A stretch of DNA of 64,000 nt from Psychrobacter sanguinis (GTDB taxonomy: Bacteria > Pseudomonadota > Gammaproteobacteria > Pseudomonadales > Moraxellaceae). Below, in pieces: positions 56,659 to 64,000 of the stretch. Under the pieces are notes generated by a model, which saw nothing but the letters and a program-made list of their open reading frames with translations, was not told the origin of the DNA and ran no database searches. The position numbers were made by a program, and so were the translations under genes. Where the stretch lies: positions 1,736,001 to 1,800,000 of the forward strand of contig NZ_CP085990.1 of assembly GCF_020736705.1 (NCBI RefSeq), written 5' to 3'. Position 1 is the first letter of the stretch, and the number at the start of each line of letters is the position of its first letter.

Positions 56659-57754
56659 TCATCCCCACCGGATTTTCATAGGTTTAGGGGTTAAAAAGCT
56701 AACTAACTGTCGAAAGACAGTCTTATCATTGTTAAAAAACACCAAACGAAGACCTTCAATCAATAAATCCAGACCAAGCGCAAACAAACTGGCTTGAGGT
56801 CGAGCGTTTGACTTCAACTTGCGTTTTAACGGCTTATCTTTGTCTTTATAAATACCGACATGATAAGCCCAACAAAATGCTAAGGCGTTCACTGCGACTA
56901 ATTTACTGACCCGATCAAGATGGGTTAAGTGGGTATCTTCAAGATTAAAGCCACTCCCCTTTAGACAAGCAAATAAAGTCTCAATTTCCCAACGCTTGCC
57001 ATAGCTTATCATCGCATCCACTGTTTCTAGTTGATTGGTTGCCACAATCACTAAACCGTAGTCTTTATCACGCTTGGCAAATACTCGAACCAAACAACCA
57101 TCGACAGTCAGTATTCGCCCATGTCGATATGTTTCTTGATGGCCAACATGGCGAAATAACTCTTTAATCTGTACCAACTTGCCATGATGATTCTTAACTT
57201 TACTGTTCTTCTTAATCCGTATGGCAAAGGGTATGTGATTATTGGTGAGCCAGTTAAACCATTTTTCGCCAACAAACTCTCTGTCTGCTACTATCATCTC
57301 AAGGTTATCTTTGCCAAATTGTTTGATAAACCGCTCAATAAGTTCACAGCGTTCAAGATGGTTTGTATTACCTCGCTTATCTAGCATTTGCCAGTATAAG
57401 GGGATGGCTATCCCTTTATATACCACCCCTAGCATAAAGATGTTGAGGTTACTTTTACCCCATTTCCAGTTGGTGCGGTCAATGGTTAAGGTGACTTTGC
57501 CTAGCCCAAACAGTCGATATATCATTAAAGCTAATTGATCATAGTCTATCCTCGCTTCGGCAAAAAATCGCTGTAGTCTGCGATAGTGACTGTCGGTCTT
57601 GCCACCCTTAGGAATGTGTCTTGCTATTTTTTTTAAGATTACTGCTTTGAGCAGTAATCAGGGCTATTATCATTAAGCTCAAACATGTGATTCTTGCCTT
57701 GTTCATACTCAGGTTTTGGGTTAAAGTTTCACTAAGTCTGTTAAAGTTTGGCAT
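56659..57754 (-). pseudogene. IS4-family transposase split by a frameshift at an A8 tract
   Basis: The DDE transposase continues over two frames. The first frame starts at ATG 57754 (MPNFNRLSETL) and stops at 57608-57610. The second runs from about 57625 to 56659. The break is an A8 tract (T8 on the plus strand at 57627-57634); with seven A's the frame joins into a protein of about 364 residues. Catalytic sites are Asp in LTIDRTNWKWG, Asp in IVADREFVG and Glu in YGKRWEIETLFACLK. It may be inactivated, or expressed by slippage on the A-run. Confidence 0.85.
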
Positions 57755-57810
57755 GGTCTGATTCGTCTTAAAAATTACTATTATGCCTTTGCTTTAACAG
57801 ACTTTTTTGT

Positions 57811-57830
57811 TTTTTTTGTCGTGTGCAGAG
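57811..57830. repeat. IS right terminal inverted repeat
   Basis: Complement of 56639-56658, ending gtgtgcagag. Confidence 0.94.
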
Positions 57831-57839
57831 TAACGCTTT
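57831..57839. repeat. Target-site duplication, right
   Basis: taacgcttt, identical to 56630-56638. Confidence 0.93.
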
Positions 57840-57859
57840 ATATAAAATCTTTAGGCATA

Positions 57860-57907
57860 AAATCTAATGCCTTATAAATCTAATGCCTTATAAATCTAAT
57901 GCCTTAT
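57860..57907. repeat. 16-bp tandem repeat, three exact copies
   Basis: aaatctaatgccttat occurs at 57860-57875, 57876-57891 and 57892-57907 without a change. A partial related unit lies just upstream. Confidence 0.93.
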
Positions 57908-58037
57908 CAAGAGTGTAATGCATTTGAAAATAACAGGCTACAGGAATCAGAGGTTATTAATGACCAGTAGATGACCATTAACAGTCGTCGGAGTAACAGA
58001 CGGATTGAAAATGGATGATTTTTAAACCCTTATCATC

Positions 58038-58074
58038 AAAGAAGCGTCGTCATGGTTAATGACGACGCTTCTTT
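58038..58074 (-). terminator. Terminator-like hairpin after nadV
   Basis: A perfect 16-bp stem (aaagaagcgtcgtcat / atgacgacgcttcttt) has a five-base loop. It is 90 bp downstream of the nadV stop codon. Confidence 0.8.
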
Positions 58075-58161
58075 ATTGAAACAGATAGAATATGAGGTAT
58101 GGTCTGCTTTACGTAAAACAGGGTGAACTAAAACAGACCTCTATTAAAGATTAACCCCAGC

Positions 58162-59562
58162 TTACCAGCTGCCGGTATGCTGACGAATCGTGGTTAAAGT
58201 ATCTTCTATCAATAGTTTGCCATCAACAAAAACATCACGCAGTAAGTTATCTGTGCTGTCCTTCAAGGTCTCTTCTTTGACAGTGTTGATTTCCCCCTTG
58301 TCATTCTTGACTAAGGCCAGACGGCCTTTTTTAGAACGTTTAGAACGGCTAGTAATAGGGTCTTTAAAGATGTCTTTCCATTGACCGTCAATTTGAATGG
58401 CACTGGCCTTCATCGCCCAGCTCATGGTATCGCGAGTGACTTGTTGCAGTAAGCCGCCTCCCATACCAAACGTAACGTTATCAGCACTAAATCCAGCCTG
58501 CATAACTGTATCTAAGATATTGCCCAAGCTTTGAGGGCTGATACCATCGCCTTGGATGAGACGCACATAGTCTGGTAGGATTTTATAGCCCTTGCTGTTT
58601 ACAGTGTAGCCAAATTTGACAGACAGACGCTCTAAAGCTTCACGCACTACTTTAGCAGGATCGCCACTATCAGGACGTACTACCAACGTACCTCCCATAG
58701 TTTCCACCTGATGTTTTAACTCATCGCCCCAAATATTATCAATGGCATTCCATAGGTCATAGCTGTCAGAGACAACTGCTACTGTATGACCCTCGCCACC
58801 GAACTGTTAAAGCATATTGGCATAGGCTTGGCTCTCACGCTCACGACCCCAAGCAGTCATAGTACTGTGCTCAGCAGCAGGAATTGAGAAAGCGGGCATC
58901 TCATCGGTCATACCATACCAACGGCTGGCAGAGAGCAGGGCACTCATGCTATCGGTTCCTGAGAAGTTCACCAAATGGGCCAAACTACCTAACGCCACTG
59001 ACTCTAAGCTAGAAGCGCCACGGGCACCGAAATCGTGCAATTTAAACGGCAGCCCAGCACTGCTGTCGGCTGACTTCTCTAGTCCCGCTTTGATTACTGT
59101 TTTGCAATAATGAGACAAGCTCGCTACGGTAGAAGGATACCAAATGGCACGAAGTAGCGAGGTTTCCAGATAGCTTGGTAGCCAATAAAACTCTGGGTCA
59201 GTATTAATAATCTGACACACCACATTAGAGACCGGTACGATACTGCCTTCAGCGACGGCTTGAATTCTAATCGGTAAATAGCCGCCATGTTTTTCTACCA
59301 AACGCTCCCATCCTGAGCGGTTAAAGGGTAAGCCATGCGCTTTAATAACCAGTTCAGCCTCATCGATATCAGAGGTAGTAATGGGGGTACTAAGATATTC
59401 TTTAATATAGGCTTGTAGGCCGAAGAAGACCACATCATAATCGCCTTTTCGAGCTTCTACATAACTCGACATATACTCACTACCTGGCGGATATTGTAGC
59501 CAGTGCGACGTTTTATAGCTGTCTGAGTTAAGAATTAAGTTGCTCAAATTGCTGGTGTACAT
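58162..59562 (-). pseudogene. nadV: Nicotinamide phosphoribosyltransferase with in-frame stop
   Basis: NadV (NAMPT family) converts nicotinamide to NMN. The frame from ATG 59562 (with aggag site) to 58162 is continuous except for one TAA at 58807-58809, after YANML and before QFGGEGHTVAVVSDSY. Both sides are intact and in the same frame, with the catalytic EHSTMTAWG (His) and RPDSGDP. Reading through gives 466 residues, the normal length. A single base change from a sense codon (GAA, CAA or AAA) would explain it. The shorter product would lack the phosphate-binding RPDSG and the C-terminal region. Confidence 0.9.
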
Positions 59563-59706
59563 CACAGAACTCCTTTTGTGGATAAAACGACGCTGACACA
59601 AGATATAAATTACCGAAAGCTAAAATAAGCAAGCTAAGGGCAATGGGTAAGCGTCGTAAAGCCTTTGCCTTCTCTGGGCGTGACTATAAATTTAAAATTT
59701 GGGCGA

Positions 59707-60792
59707 TTATAGTCCGACCATTTTAGTGATAATGGCGTAATGGTCTTCAAATATCTTTTTAGGATCAAGCTCTGCCAGAGGTAACCAGAAAGCTTTAACA
59801 GCATCGTCGCTGCCTTTGACCTTCGGCAGACCTTCAGTATGATTTTTTAGTTTAAAATAGAAAGCTTGGGTAATGGTACGACCACGCGCTGAACGATAAG
59901 GGTCATCAAAGGTATGCTGACTGTGCATAGAGCCGTATAGTACAGTGGCAGCAACATTTAGCTTTGTTTCCTCTAACAATTCACGAATACAAGCGTCCAG
60001 TAAGGTCTCTTTTTGATCAACAAAACCACCTGGCAGCGCCCATAAGCCGCGACCCGGCATTCCGCCACGCTCGACCAATAAGATATGGCCTGACTGAACC
60101 ACCACCGCATCAGCGGTCATAAAGGTAGGTGGATAGGGAGTATCACGCCATTGTTTTTTATAATCATCGACAAACCAAGCTTCTTCATGCAGGTTTTGAT
60201 AATCCTCAGTCTTTTTGAAGGCTTCCATAACCTCACGCGTCGAGGCAGGCGTGCGGTCACCAATGGGCGTAGCTCCCATTAGATAGCCTTCACGAATAGG
60301 TGTGGCTGACAAGTTTTTGTAATTAGGAACTGAAATAGATTCCCAAGTAGGGAATAACGATAGGTAATAAGAGGAGCTGTCTTTTGAATGACCGATTAGG
60401 GCAATGTCTTCGGTTAAGCTTTGAGTTACGGTTTTGATAGAGGATTGCACATATTCCAACCAGCGGGTGTCGTTATAGAGGGCATCATCTAGTCCTACAC
60501 AGTGAATTCTATCTGCGTCTTGCTTGGGATAAGCCCCTTTAATCATTTGAGCACGATCTTCAACAGTAAATGGATTGCGAAGGCTTCGTGGCATATTGGC
60601 TGAGCCAATGAGCATAATAACGTTTTCTGCTCTTTTTAACGCCTCATCCACCACAGCTTTGTGACCCATATGAAAAGGTTGAAAGCGACCAATAAACACT
60701 AAGTATTTGTAACAGCGACTGTCTTTTGAATTTGGCAAATTATCAGAATTTTGTTCTGATTGGATAGGGCTTTGTTCAGGTAACACACTCAT
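59707..60792 (-). CDS. nadM: Bifunctional NMN adenylyltransferase / Nudix hydrolase
   Basis: This two-domain enzyme of 361 residues makes NAD from NMN and hydrolyses a nucleotide such as ADP-ribose. The N-terminal nucleotidyltransferase has FIGRFQPFHMGH and SATPIREGYLMG. The C-terminal Nudix box is GGFVDQKETLLDACIRELLEET (G-x5-E-x7-RE-x2-EE). The ATG at 60792 is chosen with its gggag site over the TTG at 60822. nadV follows in the same direction after a 144-bp gap; together they form a nicotinamide salvage route. An 18-bp palindrome lies just upstream. Confidence 0.93.
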   Translation of the reverse strand: MSVLPEQSPIQSEQNSDNLPNSKDSRCYKYLVFIGRFQPFHMGHKAVVDEALKRAENVIMLIGSANMPRSLRNPFTVEDRAQMIKGAYPKQDADRIHCVGLDDALYNDTRWLEYVQSSIKTVTQSLTEDIALIGHSKDSSSYYLSLFPTWESISVPNYKNLSATPIREGYLMGATPIGDRTPASTREVMEAFKKTEDYQNLHEEAWFVDDYKKQWRDTPYPPTFMTADAVVVQSGHILLVERGGMPGRGLWALPGGFVDQKETLLDACIRELLEETKLNVAATVLYGSMHSQHTFDDPYRSARGRTITQAFYFKLKNHTEGLPKVKGSDDAVKAFWLPLAELDPKKIFEDHYAIITKMVGL

Positions 60793-60817
60793 TGTAGAAG
60801 CTCCCGCAATAGCAATA

Positions 60818-60835
60818 TTCAACTCTATAGTTGAA
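60818..60835. promoter_or_regulatory. 18-bp palindrome upstream of nadM (candidate operator)
   Basis: ttcaact-ctat-agttgaa has perfect 7-bp arms. It ends 26 bp before the chosen ATG, just upstream of the ribosome binding site, the position of a repressor operator. It could be the site of an NAD-pathway regulator (NrtR- or NadQ-type), but I did not match a known consensus. Confidence 0.55.
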
Positions 60836-61041
60836 CCCGTAAGTGGTGATTATTTTTTAATATCATTTTTTTAATATCATGTTTTTTAGTATCAACAGAT
60901 ATCAGCTCAATATCAGGTATTTTTAATATAAAGGTCCATATAGTGACATACTAGACTTCACAATAACAATCATTAATCAGTGGTAAAACGTATAAAAGCC
61001 GTTAAAAAATAAATCGTAAACAACGTGACTTTGAGACATAT

Positions 61042-61075
61042 AAAAAAGACCTCTAGCTGAGTCAGTAGAGGTCTA
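61042..61075 (-). terminator. Terminator after rarD
   Basis: gacctcta / tagaggtc stem, followed on the minus strand by T6. Confidence 0.9.
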
Positions 61076-61223
61076 AGTTTGTATTGGCAGATAGATTTAT
61101 ATAGTAAACGATACGCTATAAGCCTGAATCAATATGCCATAAGCAGTTAACCAGCTCTCTATCAGATGTGCGCAATGCGATTAAAGCAATACCAGTAAAG
61201 CAATACGATTAAAAATAAGACAG

Positions 61224-62222
61224 TTAGCTGACGCGGGCCCCTTTCATCCACGGCTTTTTGTTTCTTCTATTGGCCCGTATTTGGCGGATACCATGCGCGA
61301 TAAGAAACATAATTCCTATCCATATCAGACCGTAGCTGTATAGCATTCCTGGCTCAAAGCTATCGCCAAGCACAGTAATGGCCAAGAAAAATAAGAATAC
61401 CGGCTCAAGATAGCTAAGCATACCAAATACGTTGACTGGCAATATCTGACTGGCATCAATATTGGTCTTTAACGCCACCACACTCAAAATACCGAGGCTG
61501 GCCACCAGTAGCATATATAATCCTGAGCCGGAAACGAATGCTAGATTTTCAGGTGCGATAAATAATAGATAAGCTAACGCAATGGGTAAAAATAAAGTTA
61601 AGTCTACCAACATGCCCGTCATGGCAGTAATGCCTTGAAGGCGGCGCATAATATAATAAATAGGATAAGTACCACAGACCCATAAAGTTGCCCAAGAAAC
61701 ACTCTGAGTGCGCGCAATCTCCATACCAATGCCGATCATGGCAAAGCCCACCGCCAACCACTGTAGTTTGCTTAATCGCTCGCCGAAGAACAAATAACCA
61801 AATAACACCATCATCAGCGGAAACAAGAAATAGCCCATGGCCACTTGTACGCCTTGTCCATTTACTGGGGCCCACATAAACAACCACAGCTGGCTAAAAA
61901 ATATGGGTGTGGGCAAAAGTAGCCAAGCCCATTGTTTGGGAGTTTTTAACTGACCTATAATATTCAAATGGTAGCCCAGTCGTCCACGGATCACTAAGAA
62001 ACCAATCAAGGCCACCCACATCGACAACATGCGCCAAATAAATACTTGAGTTCCTGTTAAAGGTTGTAGCAAATTACTGTAAAAATAAAGCGCACCAAAC
62101 AAGAAATTGGAAATGACAGCCAATAACACACCGAGTATCATAGTGCGCTGCTGGTCATCACTGGCCGTCCAGAAGGAAGCAACAGAAGAATTAGCTTTGG
62201 TTTCTGGGATTTGTTTAGACAT
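61224..62222 (-). CDS. rarD: EamA-family transporter RarD
   Basis: RarD-type drug/metabolite transporter of 332 residues with about ten membrane helices. GVLLAVISNFLFGALYFY opens the first EamA repeat, and WRMLSMW and RLSKLQWLAVGFAMIGI mark the family. The ATG at 62222 (MSKQIP) with an aaggtg site is preferred to 62246. The substrate is unknown. It has its own terminator before nadM. Confidence 0.9.
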   Translation of the reverse strand: MSKQIPETKANSSVASFWTASDDQQRTMILGVLLAVISNFLFGALYFYSNLLQPLTGTQVFIWRMLSMWVALIGFLVIRGRLGYHLNIIGQLKTPKQWAWLLLPTPIFFSQLWLFMWAPVNGQGVQVAMGYFLFPLMMVLFGYLFFGERLSKLQWLAVGFAMIGIGMEIARTQSVSWATLWVCGTYPIYYIMRRLQGITAMTGMLVDLTLFLPIALAYLLFIAPENLAFVSGSGLYMLLVASLGILSVVALKTNIDASQILPVNVFGMLSYLEPVFLFFLAITVLGDSFEPGMLYSYGLIWIGIMFLIAHGIRQIRANRRNKKPWMKGARVS

Positions 62223-62619
62223 ACAAAGCACCTTAGAAATAGACATACCAATAGCTAAAGCCTTTTATAAAATGGCCTTTAAAATAAAAAAAGCCCACCC
62301 GCTCTAAGCCTAAGTGACTCAAAGCAGAGAAGGGTAGACTTGCTATAAAAAGCAAGACAGTCTATTGGTATAAAATGACGGTTTAAAACGGTTAAATCTG
62401 TAGAGGTAACTACAGGGGGTACTACTTGGCTGACAGAAGGTACTACTTGGTTTAAAGGTTTATTGGCAATAAGTGACTATTAACCATGAGACCATTAGCT
62501 ATAAGAGATTATCGCCCATCAGGGATACGCTATGCAGTTGATACTATTAGTTCCGTCTAGCCACGTCAATATCACTTAGCCAAGAAATATCACTTTGCTG
62601 ATATTCTTTGACTGAGATA
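62223..62619. other. rarD upstream spacer
   Basis: This 397-bp spacer contains a minus-strand terminator at 62285-62341. The rest is AT-rich without clear signals. Confidence 0.55.
62285..62341 (-). terminator. Terminator between the CBS-domain gene and rarD
   Basis: On the minus strand aagtctaccc and ctct pair with agag and gggtgggctt (with G-U pairs), then T7 follows. It is 40-60 bp before the rarD start and 280 bp after the CBS-domain gene. Confidence 0.6.
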
Positions 62620-63906
62620 TTAGGTTTGAGGCGGTAATTCTTCAATGACTTTAGTTACTAGTAACTGATTCACCTTAAGGTTTTCAGTATCTAGAATTTC
62701 GAATTTAAAGCCTGCATGTTCGATAGAGTCGGTCTTTTTGGGTATTTTGCGCAAACTATACATCATGAACCCACTTATGGTTTCATAGTTCTCCGAGTTT
62801 GGCAAATTAATGATACCTAATGTGCGAATCACATCTTCAATAGGGGTCATGCCATCTACCAACCATGAGTTTTCGGTACGCTGTACGATAGGCTGTTCAT
62901 CAACTGTTACCAACTCGCCCATGACGATACTCATCACATCTTTTAAGGTAATGACACCCACCACTAAGGCATACTCATTGACGATAACCGCGAAGTCAGC
63001 TCCCGTGGTTTTGAAAGTTTCTAACACATCAAATAATGAGAGCGTGTCAGGGATAAATAAGACCGTTTGCAAGATACTAGGGTCTGTTAACTGCACTTGT
63101 TCTTTTTGAAGCACTAGTGCTAAAAAGGCGCGAGACTCAACATAGCCTATGGTCTGCTCTAAATCATCGTCTAAACAGACTAAAAATTTGTGATGCGGTT
63201 CACGAATCATGGTTTCAACGATGACATCATGATTTTCTTTGGAATCAAAATAGACAATGTACTCACGGGTGGTCATCACCGAGGTCACCGTACGCTCTTG
63301 CATCTCAAAGATATTGGCAATTAAATGATGCTCTTGATGTTTTAATACGCCTGCTTCCGCACCCGCATCCATTACCGCATAAATATCTTCTGAGGTTAGG
63401 TCGTCACGGCGTACGGTATCAATTCCCAATAACTTAAATAACATATCCGCTGCGCCATCAAATACCCAAATAATGGGTTTGAAAGCGAAGATTAGCATCA
63501 TCATCGGACGAACCAATCGAATGGCAATGGGCTCTGCATAGGTCATAGCAAAGCGTTTGGGCATCAGATCTGCAAACAGCACAAAAACACTGGTAACGAT
63601 GATAAAAGACAATACTGACGCCAAAGTCTCATTGCCTAGTAAGGCAACTAAATAGGGACTAATGGCGGACTCACCAATCACACCGGCTAAAATAGCGACG
63701 GCATTTAATAAAATTTGTACCACGGTAATAAAGCTACCGGGATTGTCTTGCATGGCTAAGACGTCAAGGGCTCGTACCTCACCGTCTTTGGCTAAAATTT
63801 GTAATTTGATTTTTCGGGCTGAAGCTAAGGCAAGCTCAGAACTTGATACGATAGCGCTTATCGCTATCAGTAAAAAAATAGAGATTACCGCACTGATTAA
63901 GGTCAT
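62620..63906 (-). CDS. CNNM/HlyC-CorC family protein with CBS domains
   Basis: This is a 428-residue membrane protein. The N-terminal DUF21/CNNM domain has three or more helices (SSSELALASARKIKLQ, VQILLNAVAILAGV). A pair of CBS domains follows (VMTTREYIVYFDS and VVGVITLKDVMSIVMGE) and then a CorC_HlyC domain at the C-terminus. Related proteins affect magnesium or cobalt homeostasis; the name hemolysin is historical. The ATG at 63906 is chosen over the TTG at 63915. Confidence 0.9.
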   Translation of the reverse strand: MTLISAVISIFLLIAISAIVSSSELALASARKIKLQILAKDGEVRALDVLAMQDNPGSFITVVQILLNAVAILAGVIGESAISPYLVALLGNETLASVLSFIIVTSVFVLFADLMPKRFAMTYAEPIAIRLVRPMMMLIFAFKPIIWVFDGAADMLFKLLGIDTVRRDDLTSEDIYAVMDAGAEAGVLKHQEHHLIANIFEMQERTVTSVMTTREYIVYFDSKENHDVIVETMIREPHHKFLVCLDDDLEQTIGYVESRAFLALVLQKEQVQLTDPSILQTVLFIPDTLSLFDVLETFKTTGADFAVIVNEYALVVGVITLKDVMSIVMGELVTVDEQPIVQRTENSWLVDGMTPIEDVIRTLGIINLPNSENYETISGFMMYSLRKIPKKTDSIEHAGFKFEILDTENLKVNQLLVTKVIEELPPQT

Positions 63907-64000
63907 GATAGTCAACTCTCAACTTTTTATACTCAAAAACTAGGCAACAGAAGCCAGAAATAATGAAGGCATAAAAAGCCGGATAGGGGCAAGAAAATGT

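Larger units (their letters stand above)
56639..57830 (-). mobile_element. IS4-family insertion sequence
   Basis: This 1,192-bp element has 20-bp perfect terminal inverted repeats and a 9-bp direct target duplication. It contains one transposase gene on the minus strand with the DDE residues and the IS4-type Y-x2-R-x3-E-x6-K motif. The intact repeats and duplication show a single recent insertion. It lies just upstream of the SGNH hydrolase. Confidence 0.95.
57831..58161. other. Spacer right of the IS element
   Basis: This 331-bp spacer contains the right target duplication, a 16-bp tandem repeat (57860-57907) and the nadV terminator (58038-58074). No gene is seen. Confidence 0.65.
60793..61223. 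other. nadM upstream region
   Basis: This 431-bp spacer carries the palindrome at 60818-60835, the tandem-like ttaatatcattttt around 60850-60890 and the rarD terminator at 61042-61075. Confidence 0.6.

Noticed and set aside
56477..56668. 63-residue minus-strand ORF across the left IS end
   Set aside because: Made of the IS terminal repeat and spacer in another frame; shadow of the SGNH gene upstream region.
1..64000. tRNA genes, rRNA genes, CRISPR arrays, toxin-antitoxin or phage-defence modules
   Set aside because: No ttcgaatcc-type T-arm with acceptor pairing, no regularly spaced repeats with unique spacers, and no recognisable defence proteins were found by reading.

Overview
The window reads as a chromosomal segment of a gamma-proteobacterium of the family Moraxellaceae, most likely Psychrobacter. 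This rests on AT-rich spacers with moderately AT-rich genes, the gene families present, and several Pseudomonadales-type arrangements: pilT divergent from yggS, bamE divergent from fur, ygfB / coiled-coil gene / zapA, and pyrB followed by a non-catalytic dihydroorotase homologue. The assignment is inference from gene content; no marker comparison was possible. Almost everything is ordinary core genome. I found no tRNA, rRNA, CRISPR array, prophage or recognisable defence island.

Layout. 1-2.1 kb: the end of yfgM and bamB (outer-membrane assembly). 2.2-9 kb: assorted genes (DUF1853, an ExoX-like exonuclease, an alpha/beta hydrolase, a LOG-family protein, an FAD oxidoreductase, DUF1294). 9-13.5 kb: lspA, ileS and engB, all on the minus strand. 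14.2-15.6 kb: periplasmic cytochromes of the c5 and c4 types. 16.2-20.2 kb: a divergent transporter overlapping rnfH, then bamE, fur and pilT. 20.6-29.3 kb: yggS, nadE, a membrane-anchored Cys/His protein, zapA, a coiled-coil protein, ygfB, a deaminase, argE and a LysE exporter. 29.5-40.2 kb: miaB, two lytic transglycosylases, mdh, DUF2789, lrgA-lrgB and hflX. 40.6-44.4 kb: two tandem acyltransferase paralogues, an aldo/keto reductase and an FKBP isomerase. 45-50.1 kb: the str operon rpsL-rpsG-fusA-tuf. 50.3-56.6 kb: an RNA methyltransferase, fbp, pyrB, pyrX, DUF2127 and an SGNH hydrolase. 56.6-57.8 kb: a complete IS4-family element. 58.2-64 kb: a nicotinamide-salvage pair (nadV interrupted by one stop codon, plus nadM-Nudix), rarD and a CBS-domain membrane protein.

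Functional threads. NAD metabolism appears twice: glutamine-dependent NadE for the final amidation, and the nadM/nadV salvage pair, in which nadV is broken. Envelope biogenesis is represented by BamB, BamE, LspA, two transglycosylases, two PlsC-like enzymes and LrgAB; translation by IleS, MiaB, EngB, HflX and the str operon.

The most unusual signals are non-coding or structural. They are a terminator-like fold with a T7 tract between the rpsL promoter and rpsL, and further hairpins in every str spacer; a multi-stem region upstream of mdh with a partial hammerhead-like core; a nested long-range inverted repeat upstream of zapA; an 18-bp palindrome ahead of nadM; an IS4 transposase split at an A8 tract with perfect terminal repeats and a 9-bp target duplication; and a one-codon lesion in nadV. 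I cannot show that any of these is a new biological system; each is reported with a decisive test.
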